A stretch of 64,000 nucleotides of DNA from NCBI GenBank assembly GCA_034766995.1, contig CM068315.1, positions 48,746,662 through 48,810,661 on the forward strand, written 5' to 3'. A program made the translations under genes and the position numbers. The DNA is from Acanthacorydalis orientalis (lineage: Eukaryota; Arthropoda; Insecta; Megaloptera; Corydalidae). The notes under the pieces were generated by a model, which searched no databases, was not told the origin of the DNA, and was given only the letters and a program-made list of their open reading frames with translations. Of this stretch, positions 25,635 to 40,077 are shown in pieces (position 1 is the stretch's first letter; the number at the start of each line of letters is the position of its first letter).

Positions 25635-26641
25635 ATATAGAAAGATTATATATTTTTGTAAGAACTGAAAAATTTTTTGATTGCATTATTTTCAAAATTG
25701 AAGAATGTTAATATTTTTTTTTAATTATGAATTATATTTCATATTATGACATGTATTTTGAATTAATTTTGTTATAATTTCAAATTAAACTAAGTTTTTT
25801 TATAACATTTTTAATTATATTCATATAAAATTTTATAAGGGCAAATAAGACATTTAAAAGACATTTAAATCAAAAATTATAAAATAAATATAAAATAAAA
25901 TAAAAATATACAAATGGAATAAGATGCGAATTATAAATAAATATTTGTACCAAAATTATTATAACTACATAAAATGAATAATAAATAATTATATTTTCTG
26001 ACAGTAAAATAACTTAAATAAATAGTTTATATATATATATATATATATACTATTATTAATAAACTATAATTAAAATTCAATAAGATTAATAATTTGATAA
26101 ATACACATTTTAGTAACAAGTGATCGATATTTAAATTAAAGTCTGGATAGACAAAAATAATCAAATTATTCAGATTTATATGAATTTGTATTTATTAAAA
26201 TATGTATTCATTTAGTTGAGACAGCAATAAAAGTACTATTGAAAGAAATAAAAAAAAATTTCAACAAATATTATTTTGTACTTGTAGCCATATTTGTTCT
26301 TGTAAGATCATGCTGATGTCTTGAAGCAATACTCCAAAGAATAAAGTACGGACACAATCATTAAATTTTAATATATGAATTCTCGTGTGAGTCGTAACTC
26401 AAAGGTTATTTTCTCTCGACTCCTGTACAGCTATTCCGAGCTAACTTTATGATCACTGAACAACACAATCTGAAATAAATTATCAAGATTATAAAATAAT
26501 GATACTTTTGCTATACTATGTACAAGCTCAGTAAGTAATTTCATTTTACACTTTTCTTTGCTTATTTATGCATTATTTTTATTGACGTTAATTAACATTT
26601 CTTACTTGCAAAGAATTATAAAGCATAAGATAATATACGTT

Positions 26642-26685
<44 letters not shown>

Positions 26686-26686
<1 letters not shown>

Positions 26687-26891
26687 AGGTGATTTAATAT
26701 AGGCTTCCACATGGAAGTATTAAAAGGAGTCATAGGGGTAAAGAAGAGTAATGTTAATTTTTATTTAGTATTTTAATTCAATTCAATACTAAAATACAAT
26801 TTAACTAAAATATTAAATGGAGTATAATATGTTTTTTTAACTTTCACGTTTTTTTAATACTTTTGTGTGGAAGCTTGAGTTGAATCACCTA
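26686..26891. mobile_element. TA-flanked inverted-repeat MITE, copy 2 (206 bp)
   Basis: The left arm from TA at 26686 (TAGGTGATTTAATATAGGCT, then TCCACATGGAAGTATTAAAA) is mirrored by the right arm ending in TA at 26890-26891, whose reverse complement reads TAGGTGATTCAACTCAAGCT and then TCCACACAAAAGTATTAAAA. Inverted repeats are about 40 bp with a few changes. Both sides are TA microsatellites. The interior (about 120 bp) is AT-rich without an open frame. It is a longer relative of the 25530-25634 element about 1.1 kb upstream. Confidence 0.85.
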
Positions 26892-26942
26892 TATGTATAT
26901 ATATATATACATATACATATATATATATATATATACATATAT

Positions 26943-26949
<7 letters not shown>

Positions 26950-27014
<65 letters not shown>
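26950..27014. repeat. (TA)n microsatellite, long
   Basis: About 32 TA units immediately right of the second MITE, preceded by shorter compound TA/CA tracts from about 26890. Confidence 0.95.
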
Positions 27015-27019
<5 letters not shown>

Positions 27020-27481
27020 CGGTCGAACCAAATAAAAATAGAATATAAAAAAAATTGTTTATTTACACTTATTGTTTATATGTAGAATATCATTTTAAGT
27101 GGAATTTTCATTGTACAAACTATTTCAGTGTACTAATTTATTGAAATATATTCTCTTCATTATAGATTTAATATTTGAATACCTGATAATATTCATTTAC
27201 ATCATATGTAAATATTTTTAAACAGAATATTTTTACTCTAGTAGAATACATTAGTTAATTAAATCACAAAAATGTGTTAAGATAATTAATTAAAAAGATA
27301 AAGAGATTTAATTTTTTTAACTTATTTTATACTACTTATAATATCAAAACGAAGTAACTTATAAAGATTTAAAAAAGAATAGATAGATTGTGAAGAAAAT
27401 AACAATAATTATAAAATCGACGTTAAAAACCACTTTACCGAACAGGTATTTTACATAAAATTGTTTTCAGTTCAGACAGCT

Positions 27482-27484
<3 letters not shown>

Positions 27485-27539
<55 letters not shown>
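27485..27539. repeat. (TA)n microsatellite followed by CATA units
   Basis: About 27 TA units passing into a short CATA run (to about 27556). Confidence 0.95.
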
Positions 27540-27543
<4 letters not shown>

Positions 27544-27962
27544 CATACATACATATATAACAACGAGAAAAACTTTCCGAAGACTTAGAAAGCAAGTACA
27601 TGTATTATACTGAGTGAGTTTTGCGACCCATATAATAAAGACGTGGAGGAACTACTACATTCCAATTTAACTTTTCGCATACGGATGTTCTATAGTAAGA
27701 CGATCTGCTGCATGTACCTCCGCATGTTTTTTTTACTCCGACCCTACTATTTTGCATACCCACTTCAATAAACACAACTTACTGCGCTACAGACAACAAC
27801 TTTAGTTCCAATATGTTCGAGTGGTTTTGCTCCTCTTTTTGTTTACTTGTTGGATATAGGGAACGGTTGAAAAATTCAATGTAAGAACATTGATACTATT
27901 TCAGCACATGCATGGATTGGCGACTTGTAAATTACTGATGATCCCATTTTGCTGACCATCTG

Positions 27963-28005
<43 letters not shown>

Positions 28006-29123
28006 TGTGCATGTGTGTATGAATGTATATATGTGACAGTGTTGGGTCATTAATTTCCTCATTAATAATGCAGTAAATTGAATGGTGAAAATTTAATAAG
28101 GGCGTTATTAAAAATTTAAAAACGTCACAGAGAAGTACCGAAAATGAATGTTTGAATATGCATATGCAGAAGTACGAATAAACTACAAACATGAATCGCC
28201 TATGATATTAATAATTCAAAGTGACATTATGAAAATGAAACCTTCATGAAATAGAAATACTGCATAATAATAATTGATGTATATCCACAAATTAATATCA
28301 ACTATATGAACAGCTACATTCTAATTTGATTTTGAAATATATACAAACAAATATAATTAGAATATGTCCTGAAATATAATAACTTATTTAAATGTGGACT
28401 GAAATAATATTTTCACAGAAATGCTTCCAGTGAATGGTTAATTATACAAAATAATATAGATATAATATTAAATCACATACTTTCCATTGTATATAAATTT
28501 GAATCGAGCTTAAAACAATATAAATCTAGTATATTATAATACAATCGAAAAAAAAATACTTTTACTCATATCATGCAATTAATATTTGAAAAATGTACAA
28601 TGTGCAGTTAAAAACACAAACGTTTATTTTATTTGTTGAAATAAATATTTTTTAATAATTAATACAAGTTAACTGTTTTAATTTCTAACTTTGTGGTATG
28701 AATTTACTGCATACTGTTTATATTATACAGAATAAAAACTTATTAAAGATGATAACTCGTTGCAAAAATTTAATAGTTCTTTAAATTTATATTTGTGTTA
28801 GAAAGTATCATAAAATGTGTTTTTGTTGTATATTATCAGCGAGATGTTTTATAATAAAATAATGTTTATAAGCACTAAAAAGTAATCATCTTTAGGGGAA
28901 ATGACTAGTTAGTTACATAATTAATGTTCATTCGTTGAATTCTTCTATTTTACATGGATGCATTAGGATAAAATAGATTCTGTTGTAAAATTTTAATGAG
29001 GTTAGAATCAACTTTGCAGATCTTCATTTAAGTAGAAAATTATATTTAATAATATTTTACTTAGAAAAGTACCATTTATAACGAAAAATTGTCAGATACG
29101 ATATATAAATTTATACGTTAAAG

Positions 29124-29126
<3 letters not shown>

Positions 29127-29176
<50 letters not shown>
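29127..29176. repeat. (TA)n microsatellite
   Basis: About 25 TA units followed by interrupted TA sequence. Confidence 0.95.
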
Positions 29177-29182
<6 letters not shown>

Positions 29183-30921
29183 GTATATATGTATATAATA
29201 TAAAGGCGTATACAAGTTATAATATATGATATTTAACACAATATCACGGGTAATTCGATCAAAATACTATACACACTTTATTAATTAGGTGATGCGCATG
29301 CTTCAACCTTCAACTGTTATAAATAATATGTGGCGATGTGTGAAAGTTATTTGTGTCAGTTGTTATAAAATAAAAATTAATTATCGATTTAAAAACATTC
29401 ATTAACATCTAATTATTCGTTGTATTATCTCCGCGGGTATCTTTATTTTAAATTTATATTAAACTATTGTCAACATTGTGATGAAAACTTTGCCATGAAA
29501 ATTTGAAATGATATGCGTTTATACCATGTTGTAAATAATTGAACGCGTTCAGTGTTACGATGTGAATGTGAGTCTAAAAGTATTAATATTTTTGGTACGT
29601 TTAATATCTCAACAATTATTTTCATACCAGTGAAAACAATGTAGTTATTTTTTTGAGGTTTAGTGACATACTCAATGTATTGAAATAAAACGTTCACAAG
29701 AATTTACTAATCTTTTGTAAAAGTAAGTAAATTACATTAAACTTATTATTTGTATATTTTCTTAAAGATCATTTTTTGATATAATCTTATTTGCTTGGGT
29801 TATGTGATGTTCTTTAGTGACGATTCCTCGTAAGTTTTTTTGAATTTTTCGCTATTAAATCGAGCAAAACGTATCGTGCAAGTAATTATTTAGTATTTTT
29901 ACCGGTAATTGTTCAATTTAAAGCCGCTTTTGAGACAAAAAAGCCATTTTTTCACATCTCAACGTACATCACTCGAGCGCGTTTTTTTATTATTTTTTTA
30001 TATTGTTTATTACAAAATCCTTGACATTGAATCAATTAATTTATCAAAAAATTAAATTATTTAAAGTAGATTTTTACAAACACTCTAAAACCGAACTATT
30101 GCCGAAAATTGAAAGTACATTTTTATAATTTTCCCGTCTATTTCACGAAATAAATGAATATAAACTGTAATACTTAATGAAAATGATACAATTTCTATTC
30201 AATCTTACTTGATGAATAATTAATAGTCTATATTTTGTATATGTATATATATATATATATGTTTTATTTTTTTGTACTTTATTAGTACTCTTATGCTAAG
30301 GATTCGAAAAAATATAAAGAAAAAACTTTCGTTATGCTAAATAGTATAAATTAATTTTTTGTTCTCATGTATTTTTTGTTTAGTACAAATTTTAATTTGT
30401 GATGTATTTAAATACATTTTAAATGAATAAGATAAATATTGATGATAAGTATTGTTATAAATGGAAAGAATATAGCATGCTGTTTTTATTTAATTGAAAC
30501 GATCTAAATGAAAATAGTAAGTTTATTAAATTTTGAACTTACAATGCAGTTTGAGTTAATTACTTACTTCAATAATTATTATGAGTAGGTTTATAAATAA
30601 TAACTAATTTAAGAAGAAATACGATTCCTAGGAAGTGTATTTGTATATTATTATTCTCTATTGTAAATAACTGACGAATTAACTTCGATTATGCTATATT
30701 TAATTTTTTATAACAAAATAAATGTTCGAGTTACTCAAGTATTATTTAAATGTATTGAAATATTGACAGAAACTTTCATATTTTAAAAACAAATCTTGTA
30801 GATTACAGCTATTCAATGTGAAAGAAATTAATAAAGTAATTTTAAGAAATAAATAAATTTTTTTTACTGTCTTCTACACGCACTATGATTTAAATTAAAT
30901 TTTAATAAATATATATATATA

Positions 30922-30969
<48 letters not shown>

Positions 30970-31019
30970 CATATTTGACCATATTTTATCGTTTTTTTTT
31001 CTGCTCGTTTTCTATAGTT

Positions 31020-31240
31020 CAATCACTCACGCGAATTTATTAATGCATGTAGGTTCTAGATCCGTCAAATTCTATCAAAACGAATCCGTTTGCAGCAAGT
31101 CATAACAATACCCTTTCGTGTATATACTGGATACATTTACAAAATGGATAATGTGAGGGTAAGTTGTTCGACGGAAAAAATTGATACATGATTCGGTGTT
31201 GTTGTGAGAAAGGGAGAAAGATAAAATCAATCAATGATTG
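31020..31240 (+). other. GC-richer patch with a possible first coding exon
   Basis: Within this patch, ATG at 31144 in a favourable context (ACAAAATGG) opens five codons (Met-Asp-Asn-Val-Arg) and runs straight into a consensus 5' splice site GTAAGT at 31159-31164. That arrangement is what a short first coding exon would look like. No TATA box or downstream exon could be placed, so this is only a candidate. Confidence 0.2.
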
Positions 31241-32375
31241 TATCTTATTTACTATTTATAATCATTTGTATTATGTATAACATATTTACAACATCATAAT
31301 CTGAAAACAATGAAATATGAGGAAAACGTAGACTTCTCAAACGTGCATAATTTGAAGAGTGTTAGTATTTGAACGTTTTACAAGGGAGTTGCGTACTTAT
31401 ACTTGTTCGGTTTTGTACAAACTGAAATTGTAGACAGTTAATTATAAATAATTATTTTAGTGTGACAGCATAAATGATTAAATACGGTATGCATTAAGAC
31501 TGAAAAATAACGATTTAATTGAAACAAATGCAGTGTGTATGGAATATTTATATATGGATTGTAAATTTATTTTATAATATAAAAAAGGGCATTAAATATA
31601 GAGCGTCATTTTGTCTTCAATTACATAGTTAGTGTTAACTGACTGTTAAAACCGAATAAATTTAATTATTTTTTATCCGCTAAAATAAGATTACTATTTA
31701 ATTTGTTTATGACGGTAAAATTAAAGTCTGTAAAACTCGAAAGTTGTTTAAAATGTTTAAGTGTACATCGAAAATGATTATGTAATATCTTTTTATTTTT
31801 ATGTAACACAGCTGAGACATAAATACCGTTCACTGTGTTTACTCAAGCGAATGAATACAGAAGACTTTCAGAGTAGTAAGTGAAACGTTTTTCTGGAAAC
31901 AGTTTAACGAGGACATTATGTACACCACGATACAATACTATAAATTTTGTGACAGTTATGTAGTCATCTTTTAGAAAAAATGTATGAGAAAAATGTTTAT
32001 AGACATTTAAAGAGTTGTTTATTTTTTAATCATGTTTTTTGATGTGGCTGTTATTGCGAATAACTTTTAAGCAAAGAAAAATCATCTGCGTATTTTCGTT
32101 CTTATTTATATATACTGAAAACTGTGGAAATTTGTAAAAAATTGGAAAACATTCATATTTTTACATTTAGAGAAGAATTTATAAATAATTTGGATTTAAA
32201 GGTATAGAGATATTGCAAAAGAAAGATGGTTTAATGTAGATAGTAATCATGAAGAAAACATTTTAATAATGCAAATTGAATTACTAGAAAATATTATTTT
32301 TATGTTTTTTATATTATTATTTTTTTATGAATGAAAATGAATATAGATCAATAAATACTTTTAGTTAGTATTTTA

Positions 32376-32407
<32 letters not shown>

Positions 32408-33099
32408 CATACATTTAAATATAACGTATATTCTTTAATAACAAATTATTTGAATATGTTATTTGTTATGACAAAATTTATACATATTAAATAAATGAGT
32501 TTATTTTATTTTACCATTACAAGCTTTAGTAATATCAATTTTCTTTGAAATTTCTATAAAAAAAATATTATATATACATGCGTTCATATATGTAGATGCA
32601 GAGAGAGAGAGAGAGACTGATAATTTTGTAAAAATATGAAAATTTTAATTCTTGCTATGTACTTTGGTATTGAATCGGGAAAAACAAATATAAATAAAAA
32701 TGTAATTAAAAAAATGTCTGAAGACTAGACATTTAAGTTATTTGCTTCAATAAATAATTATGTTAAACGTTTTTGGACTAGATTTAATGAATATTGAACG
32801 AGAATCAAATAAATTATCAAATTAACTTCATTAAAAATGTTCTTAATTAGCAAGAAGACTTATAAAAAAAAACTTCTAGAGTATATGAATATTTGAATTG
32901 AGTTAATATTATTTTCATTCAATTCGTTTAAAATTGCAGTTACTACTTTTTACTCTATATAATAATACTCGGAGTAGAATAAATTTATAAGAACTTATGA
33001 TGTTAAAAAATCCACATGGAAATAAAAATAAATTGTCTGAGACAATGGAACGAGAACGAAATACTTATTTCACATTTATCGACATATAATATTTTCTTG

Positions 33100-33310
33100 T
33101 TCCTATGCCGCAATTTCTCTTGTTGTAGTCAATAACGTCAGTTGAAGCTGACACGATATTTGTCGACGATAACTTCGTGTATCCCCGTCACCACTTTAAC
33201 TTATTCATAATTGAAAGCCCAATTAAGCTGTCCACTCTAGCCTAATGTCACCACCCGAAAATTACTATTTGCTACCAATGTCGTTGGCAATCATAATTTG
33301 TGAAATAACT
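33100..33310. promoter_or_regulatory. Candidate conserved non-coding or enhancer-like block
   Basis: This block is non-repetitive and compositionally distinct. It carries an imperfect dyad AACGTCAG-TTGAAG-CTGACACG near 33134, TAATT/AATTA-type homeodomain core sites near 33205-33228, and TGTCACCACCC near 33245. No open frame is present. The regulatory reading is inference from composition and motif density only. Confidence 0.2.
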
Positions 33311-33625
33311 TTATTTGGATTAATGGTCTATAGAATATAAGAGAAATGCTTTGGACCGAACTGTAATGAAGTTAAAGGTAATGTTGAGTATGTAATATAT
33401 AGGGTTAGGGATAATTACGTAATTGAGAACGATTAATTAATTGGTAATTTTTAGTTGAATTCCGCCAAGAGTTAAACGTTTCCTTTATGATTCATATTTG
33501 TATTTTAATATTAGTTTGATTCAATGTGTGAAATAACAATTTTTAATTACAATTTAAAATAAGAGAGTTAAAAATATATAAAATGTTTATTATTTTATTA
33601 AAATAAATCAATGTAGTTTGAAACT

Positions 33626-33636
33626 ATCTCTCTCTG

Positions 33637-33683
<47 letters not shown>

Positions 33684-33684
33684 G
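33626..33684. repeat. (CT)n then (TA)n compound microsatellite
   Basis: A CT tract with two CTGT interruptions passes directly into a TA run. It is one of only a few CT/GA tracts in the window. Confidence 0.9.
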
Positions 33685-35559
33685 TTTTATAACAATATAT
33701 ATTTTATTTGAAAATAATAATTTTAATATTTATTTTTAATGCCAAATTTTAAATACGTTAGAATCTATCTAAATTGTAACGATTGCGTTTAAGAAAGTTA
33801 TTTACAAGTATTGAAAAATATGCATTTCTCTGTAAAAAGCATTGATATTTTACTATTGTAAATAAAAATTTTAAAAACGAATTGTATATTAACAGAATAC
33901 GAATAATGGAAAATTATGTACAATATATATATATATATATACACACGTGGATATATGTATTATAAGTATATTCAAGTTATTTCTGTCCAAAATAAAAGAT
34001 GAAAGGATATGCATACGATTTCTCATTGAGAATATGTAAATTAAGTTCTAACAAAAGTTTATACGTTGTGAAAGAACCATTGTATCCATGAATAAATATT
34101 CTGCTTGAATTTTTTTTATGAAAATATTACATTTTTAATATCAAATGAATATCACTATGGATTTATAGAAATGAGTTGTGTTCATAATAGTATATTTATT
34201 TATCGTTTAATGGTCGATTTTTATTAATGTAAATTACAAACAATTTATAATTATTGCTGTATGTAAAATTGAAAAAAGTACATGAAATTAAAATAACTAT
34301 CGGAACATGAACACATATTTTAAATTAACTAATCATAGAGTTTAATTGATTAAAAACAATAAATTTGTATAAATATTGAAAATGCAACAATAATAATATA
34401 ACAATATTTTTTTTATAAAAAAATTTAAAATCTGTTAATTCAGAAGTAATTGTTTCTTATGTATTTTTTAAATTGGAATATTGGAATAATTTCTTTGTAT
34501 AATTTTCTAGAATATTTCAAATGAAATGTAGCTGTAACAATTATATTCTTTTTTAAAGAGAAATGACAACTTATGATAATTTTATAAAGAATATTATTGT
34601 TAAAACTATTCAAATAAAATTTTATTTTTCTGAATAACTTTACGTTAGTATATTTATTCATTTCATTACAATAATAATAATTATTATGACTTCTTAAAGG
34701 AATCACAGATGTTGATTTAATCGAAAGTAACTGTATCCAGAAATTCATTTTACAACATTTCAAAATCTGTAAAATGGAAATTACAAACAACGAAAATGAT
34801 TGACAATGAGATTAAATTATTTATGGTTATTTTAATTTTTCTCTTCTTTATATTGAAAAGTGTGTGAAAAAATTGGAAATAGAGTAATGCGAGAAATTAT
34901 ACATAGAATTTCGATTAGATGAATCAGACACCGAATCAATTTACCATATTTTTCTAAAATTATTTTCTTTAAATTTTTATTGTATTTATTGTAGAAAAAA
35001 TTTTTACTTGTCGGTATTATATATTAAAATATGTACTAAAATACTGAAATTAATTACTTGTGCAATTTATACTAAGTGTATTCGTTTATTTATAAATAAT
35101 AATTTTATATTAATTACTATACAGTAATTTATCTTCATGAATTATCGTTCAAATAACGCAATATATCAATTATAAAATTGATAAGTTAGTGTTTAAAGTG
35201 TTTCTAATTATTGCTACGATACAAAAAAATAGCAATATTATGTTAAATATTTTCATGTTAAGAATTGTACGTAAGAATTTTCTGCACTCTCAATGATGAA
35301 ATTTTGAGACTCACTCACTTATTCATGTGTGTATATAATTATATATAATTTATAATTTACGTATGATTAACTTAGCAACAAGCTTATCAAATCATTTCAA
35401 TTACAAGTAGTGTGAATTATTAATGAGCTGTCTACATTAAAATTTGTGTTTAAAATCGATAATTTACTGATTTATCTTTCTTACATACAAAAACATCATA
35501 CATTTTCAGAACATGTCACTTGAGCCAAACTAACTTTGTACACACACATATAAATTGTG

Positions 35560-35860
35560 CTATTATTTAAGTCTCGTATGTGTTATTCATATTCATAAGT
35601 CGTTGGTTACAACGAAGTCTTGTTTTAACGCATTAAGTTAATTTCGTGTAACTACGTTCAACACGCCCGGCGGAAGACAATACTTGCATATGTTGTTTAC
35701 ATGTACAACGCATAACCGGATGTAGTCAGACCCGCACAAAAGATGTGGTTAGATTTATGTGTAGAACACACACCGTTCTGACCATGAAAAGCTTCTTTAT
35801 TGGCGAATACAAGTGTTTGTCAACCTTTGGAACTTGAAACTGCGAAACAAGATAAATGTG
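35560..35860. other. GC-richer patch, function unknown
   Basis: About 300 bp including AACACGCCCGGCGGAAGACA near 35659 is distinctly less AT-biased than its surroundings. No frame, inverted ends or RNA motif is visible. Confidence 0.25.
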
Positions 35861-38199
35861 CTAATGTTAAACTTTTTAGGCCCATTTAGATAAATTTGTG
35901 GGCTCGGAAAAATCAATACAAAAAGACAAGTTGTTGAATATAAATGGACTTGTGTTATATTTTGATCATACAATAATTTTGTGTAAAGCAGTTTATGAAA
36001 AATGTCGCATTTTCAAATTGATAAATAGTATATAATTTACTTTCATAATTAATTCATTCAAGACACATTTTTGTAGAATTGAAATATGAAAAACTAGATT
36101 AATAATCAACATAAATCTATTAGTAATGAATAAATACATCATTTTTAATGTTATTTTCACAACTAATGGACAATTGATTCGTAAATAGATTTTTTTATAC
36201 CCTATTATTACATATAAAATGTTAAGGACATTTACCATTTTAACATTGTATAAAGTACAGACTTTTGATTTTATGACGGGTAATTTGTAAATAAAGATTG
36301 CATGCTTGTTGATGGTTTCACGTATAAAAACATTCAATAATGTTTAAAATTAATAATGTATGAATTAAATTATATAAAAAAATCAAATTGTACTACAGAA
36401 ACAAGTATATTGTCAATAATAAAGGTAAATATTTATTTTATATAAAAATATCAATTAAATTTTATGTGGAAATATTTTAAGAAATATTAAATTGAAAAAT
36501 TGTTTAGAAAATATATTATCAATAATAGTGTTAGTTGAGTATAACACCTTTGATAAAAACTTTGTCAATTATACAATAAAATTGTTAATGACTTAGTTTA
36601 AGTGCACTAACTTACTGAATAATTTTAAATATAAACATTTAGTTACTTCTATTAAAAATATTTCAAGAACATCTCACATAAATATTCTATGAAAATAAGA
36701 ATTCAAGTAAAGTTTCAAGTTCAATTGTCATTTAGAAACACTGCTTTCAATCTAAGGTTGAATAAAAGCATCATATCATAAAACTAAATGAAACACATTC
36801 GATTTTAAACAGAACTAACTACTACTAGTATTGCAAGAAACACTGAATTAGGTAGTTGAAATGAAATATAACAAAAGTTTAGTGAAGACTGAAAGTACAC
36901 TTGTATTGACTGGTATTGATATTAGATAAAGTAGCTACCGATTCAATGTAAGATACTTGAAGAAAATTAGTCGATATCATCTTTGAAAACAATTTAATCT
37001 GCCGTTTCGATTTAGTAACGAAGTTTGTTGAAACTTTTCACTGTTAAGGCTCTCAATTGAGTCATTTCGAAACAACGTGTAGATTTACATTGAGCGATTG
37101 CCTGTAAGTTGAAACTGGATAAGTTTATATAAACGTTACTGGGAGGAAAAGATTTCGTTTTGAAGTAATGAATTTCTTCGTCGTTATAACCTCTAAAATT
37201 TTGATTGACTTGTTTTATACAAACTATATTTTGTAATTTTTAATTATTTCATAATAAATATTTTCAATATTTAGCAACTATGAATTAATCGAACATTAAA
37301 ATATAACTTCAAAAATTAAAAAGTAGAATATTTTAATAAAAAAATTGCATTCTATTATAACATATTTTTTGTTGTAAAATACTAGTTTAATTACATTTAG
37401 GTTAGAAAATTGAAGAGATAAAGAACGATAAAGTGCGTAAAGAAATGTATTTAGTTAAATATTGGATGATTTTAAAATTGTAAGAACATTGAATATATAA
37501 TTTCAGTTGCGTAAAATGTTTGAATTCCAATTTGTATAATTAAAATCAACGATTTTTTCCAATTAAAACGCCTTGTCTATTTATGCACGTTGAAAGAATA
37601 AATCTACGCACAAAATATGTATCTAATAAAGAATTAAAAACGATGTTAATTTATTACGTATCAATTTTAATTTAAATTAAAAAAAAATTTTAAAAAACTA
37701 AATTGACAGAATTAAAATTTTAATTTTAAATTTGAAATAAAAAACAGTTTAGACATAACATAAATAAATTGTTTTTTACTATATAGTTTTCTTAGATACT
37801 TGTCCATAATTTATTTTGAATATATTTCTTTAATTTTGAAAAATTCATTAATTGAAAGGTTATATATGAACTCGTATATATATATATATATACATATGCT
37901 TGTGTGTGTAGATAAAATTCCAAAACGAAAATCTAAATACACTTTCTAAGTTTAATATTAAAAAGTGCAAAAATTATTCTGCAAAGAGCACAATTTATAA
38001 AGAATATTTTATTACATATAAAAGAGTTGATCTATAGTAGGTCCTTTTCATTCATAATTTCAATGACTAAATATTGTACTTCACTCATGTTAAACATATC
38101 TTTAAATTAAAGATTGTTTGTCAGTTGCATAAATATACCAGTACTATATCATGTTTATTTCTTTATACAAGTTAACAAAGTATTAGTATGTATATATAA

Positions 38200-38242
<43 letters not shown>

Positions 38243-38833
38243 TATAATATATATATGTATACTTATATTCTATATGTAAATATATGAGAAACTATTATAT
38301 GACTTGAAAATGAAGCACCGTCTTAACAAAAAGTAAAATATGATAGTGTCCTCAACACAAATATATGGCATTATTTTCGAAATGAAAAATTGTTGTTGCA
38401 GTAATGAGAATTTCGCATGATTTTTGCGATAACGTTCAACCATCGATTTTCTACGCAAGACACGGCTCGAAATCAAGGCCATTTTTTGATATATGAACAA
38501 GTTTAAAAGCTCCTTTTTCATTTTGGATTTGAAAAGGGTCTATAATGAAAGAACGCAGGTGTTCTTTTTGTTAAGATATTTATAAGGTGTCGTATTTACC
38601 AGTTCAGTATCTTCTTAAAAAGGTTACCTCTTTTTGATGTGAAATGACAATGGGTTCGATAATAAACTACTTTGTGTAACTTTAATATTATTCCCCGACA
38701 AAGAACATAGGATACATACACACGTCAAATAATACACTTTGTTGTTGTTTTTTCTCATTCGGTGTTTAGAAATTACTTATAATTATTCTGTAAGTAGAAA
38801 AACGAAAATCTACCTCTTTTCTTTAGTAATATT

Positions 38834-38835
<2 letters not shown>

Positions 38836-38888
<53 letters not shown>

Positions 38889-38893
38889 GATGC

Positions 38894-38938
<45 letters not shown>

Positions 38939-38970
38939 AAGTACATATATATATACATATATATATATAT
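38836..38970. repeat. Compound TA microsatellite cluster
   Basis: Three TA arrays in about 135 bp are interrupted by GATGCA, AA and AAGTACA. Overlapping Ile-Tyr frames on both strands here are artefacts. Confidence 0.95.
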
Positions 38971-39284
38971 AGAAATAATTAAAAATATAAATAAAATAAA
39001 TAGAAATTAATAGAGAATTAATTAATAGAGATTAAAAATATAATAGAAATAATTTTCATATGCATCAAAAATATATTTTTTTCATATTTGTAAAAATAGC
39101 TCCAGAAAATATAAAAAGTCAGATAGGGAATCTTCTGTATTCAATTTGGATAAAAAAACTTTAAATACTATTTATATCTTAATAGTGTTCTATTGAGTTT
39201 TTCAATAATATATAATTTTTTAATATTTTCGTCCTGTTTCATTTTAGATTTTTGATTAATAAAAACTTTGTAATTTTCTTATAC

Positions 39285-39338
<54 letters not shown>

Positions 39339-39690
39339 CATATTTTATAAAAATACTTCGAATTTCTTACTCTTGTTTTTTTTTTTTTAATTTATGGTGT
39401 GTAATAAAATTATTTGGTAAAAAACTGATATTATTATTTGAGAAATGTTAAATTACTAATGAAAAAAAGCCTCGGCTATTTTTAATAAATTAAAAATAAT
39501 TTAAAATAGTGCAAAATTAAATGCCTTGTTTTGTTCTGTTTTTAATTACTAATTAATTATCCGTGTTTTACAAATATTTTAAATAATATTAAATAATATT
39601 TAAATAGTTTTTGTAAGAAAATTTTGAAGTTTGAAAATCAATTTAATGAACTCTCACTATTTTAATTTAAATTACTATTTAGTAGTACAA

Positions 39691-39737
<47 letters not shown>

Positions 39738-40077
39738 CTTATATATAATAAAAACGGGGTTCTATCTATTACTAAACTACTAACTGTACTTTTTTAAATT
39801 TAATTTAGAAAAGTGCAGTGTATATTTTCATGTGTTGAACATTTTATAGCGAAAACGATGGTAACTCCAAACTGAAAATAGGTTATCTAAATAAAAAATA
39901 CACATTGTATACTATTGTAGTTCTGTTATATAAAAGTCAACCTTATCTACATTTTAAAGGCCAAATAAAAAATAGGTATTTATTTTTCATTCTGCATGTT
40001 TAATATTTTTTTTATAAACAAAACATTAAAATGTTTTAATTTTCTTTGTTAACATTGTGCATTTGATTAATAATTGT

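Larger units (their letters stand above)
26892..40077. other. Long AT-rich non-coding stretch
   Basis: No gene or recognisable transposon is visible over about 13 kb apart from candidate patches listed separately. TA arrays: 26950-27014, 27485-27539, 27963-28001, 29127-29176, 30918-30964, 32379-32406, 38209-38238, 38836-38888, 38898-38920, 39287-39337 and 39697-39730. A GA run lies at 32598-32616 and a CT run at 33626-33667. A GC-richer patch at 27590-27930 shows no motif I recognise. Frames at 34440-34790, 35993-36337 and 38270-38521 are AT-rich and unsupported. Confidence 0.6.

Noticed and set aside
34440..36337. Two frames of 114-116 codons on the minus strand (34440-34790 and 35993-36337)
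   Set aside because: Lys/Asn/Ile-rich translations of AT-rich sequence without any recognisable domain or exon signals.
38270..38521. 83-codon minus-strand frame vaguely reminiscent of the N-terminus of a bacterial or organellar ribosomal protein S14 (MALISSRVLRRKSMVERYRK)
   Set aside because: The resemblance covers about 25 residues, needs a gap, lacks the conserved S14 C-terminus, and the rest is AT-rich noise. A database search would be needed before claiming organellar or endosymbiont DNA.
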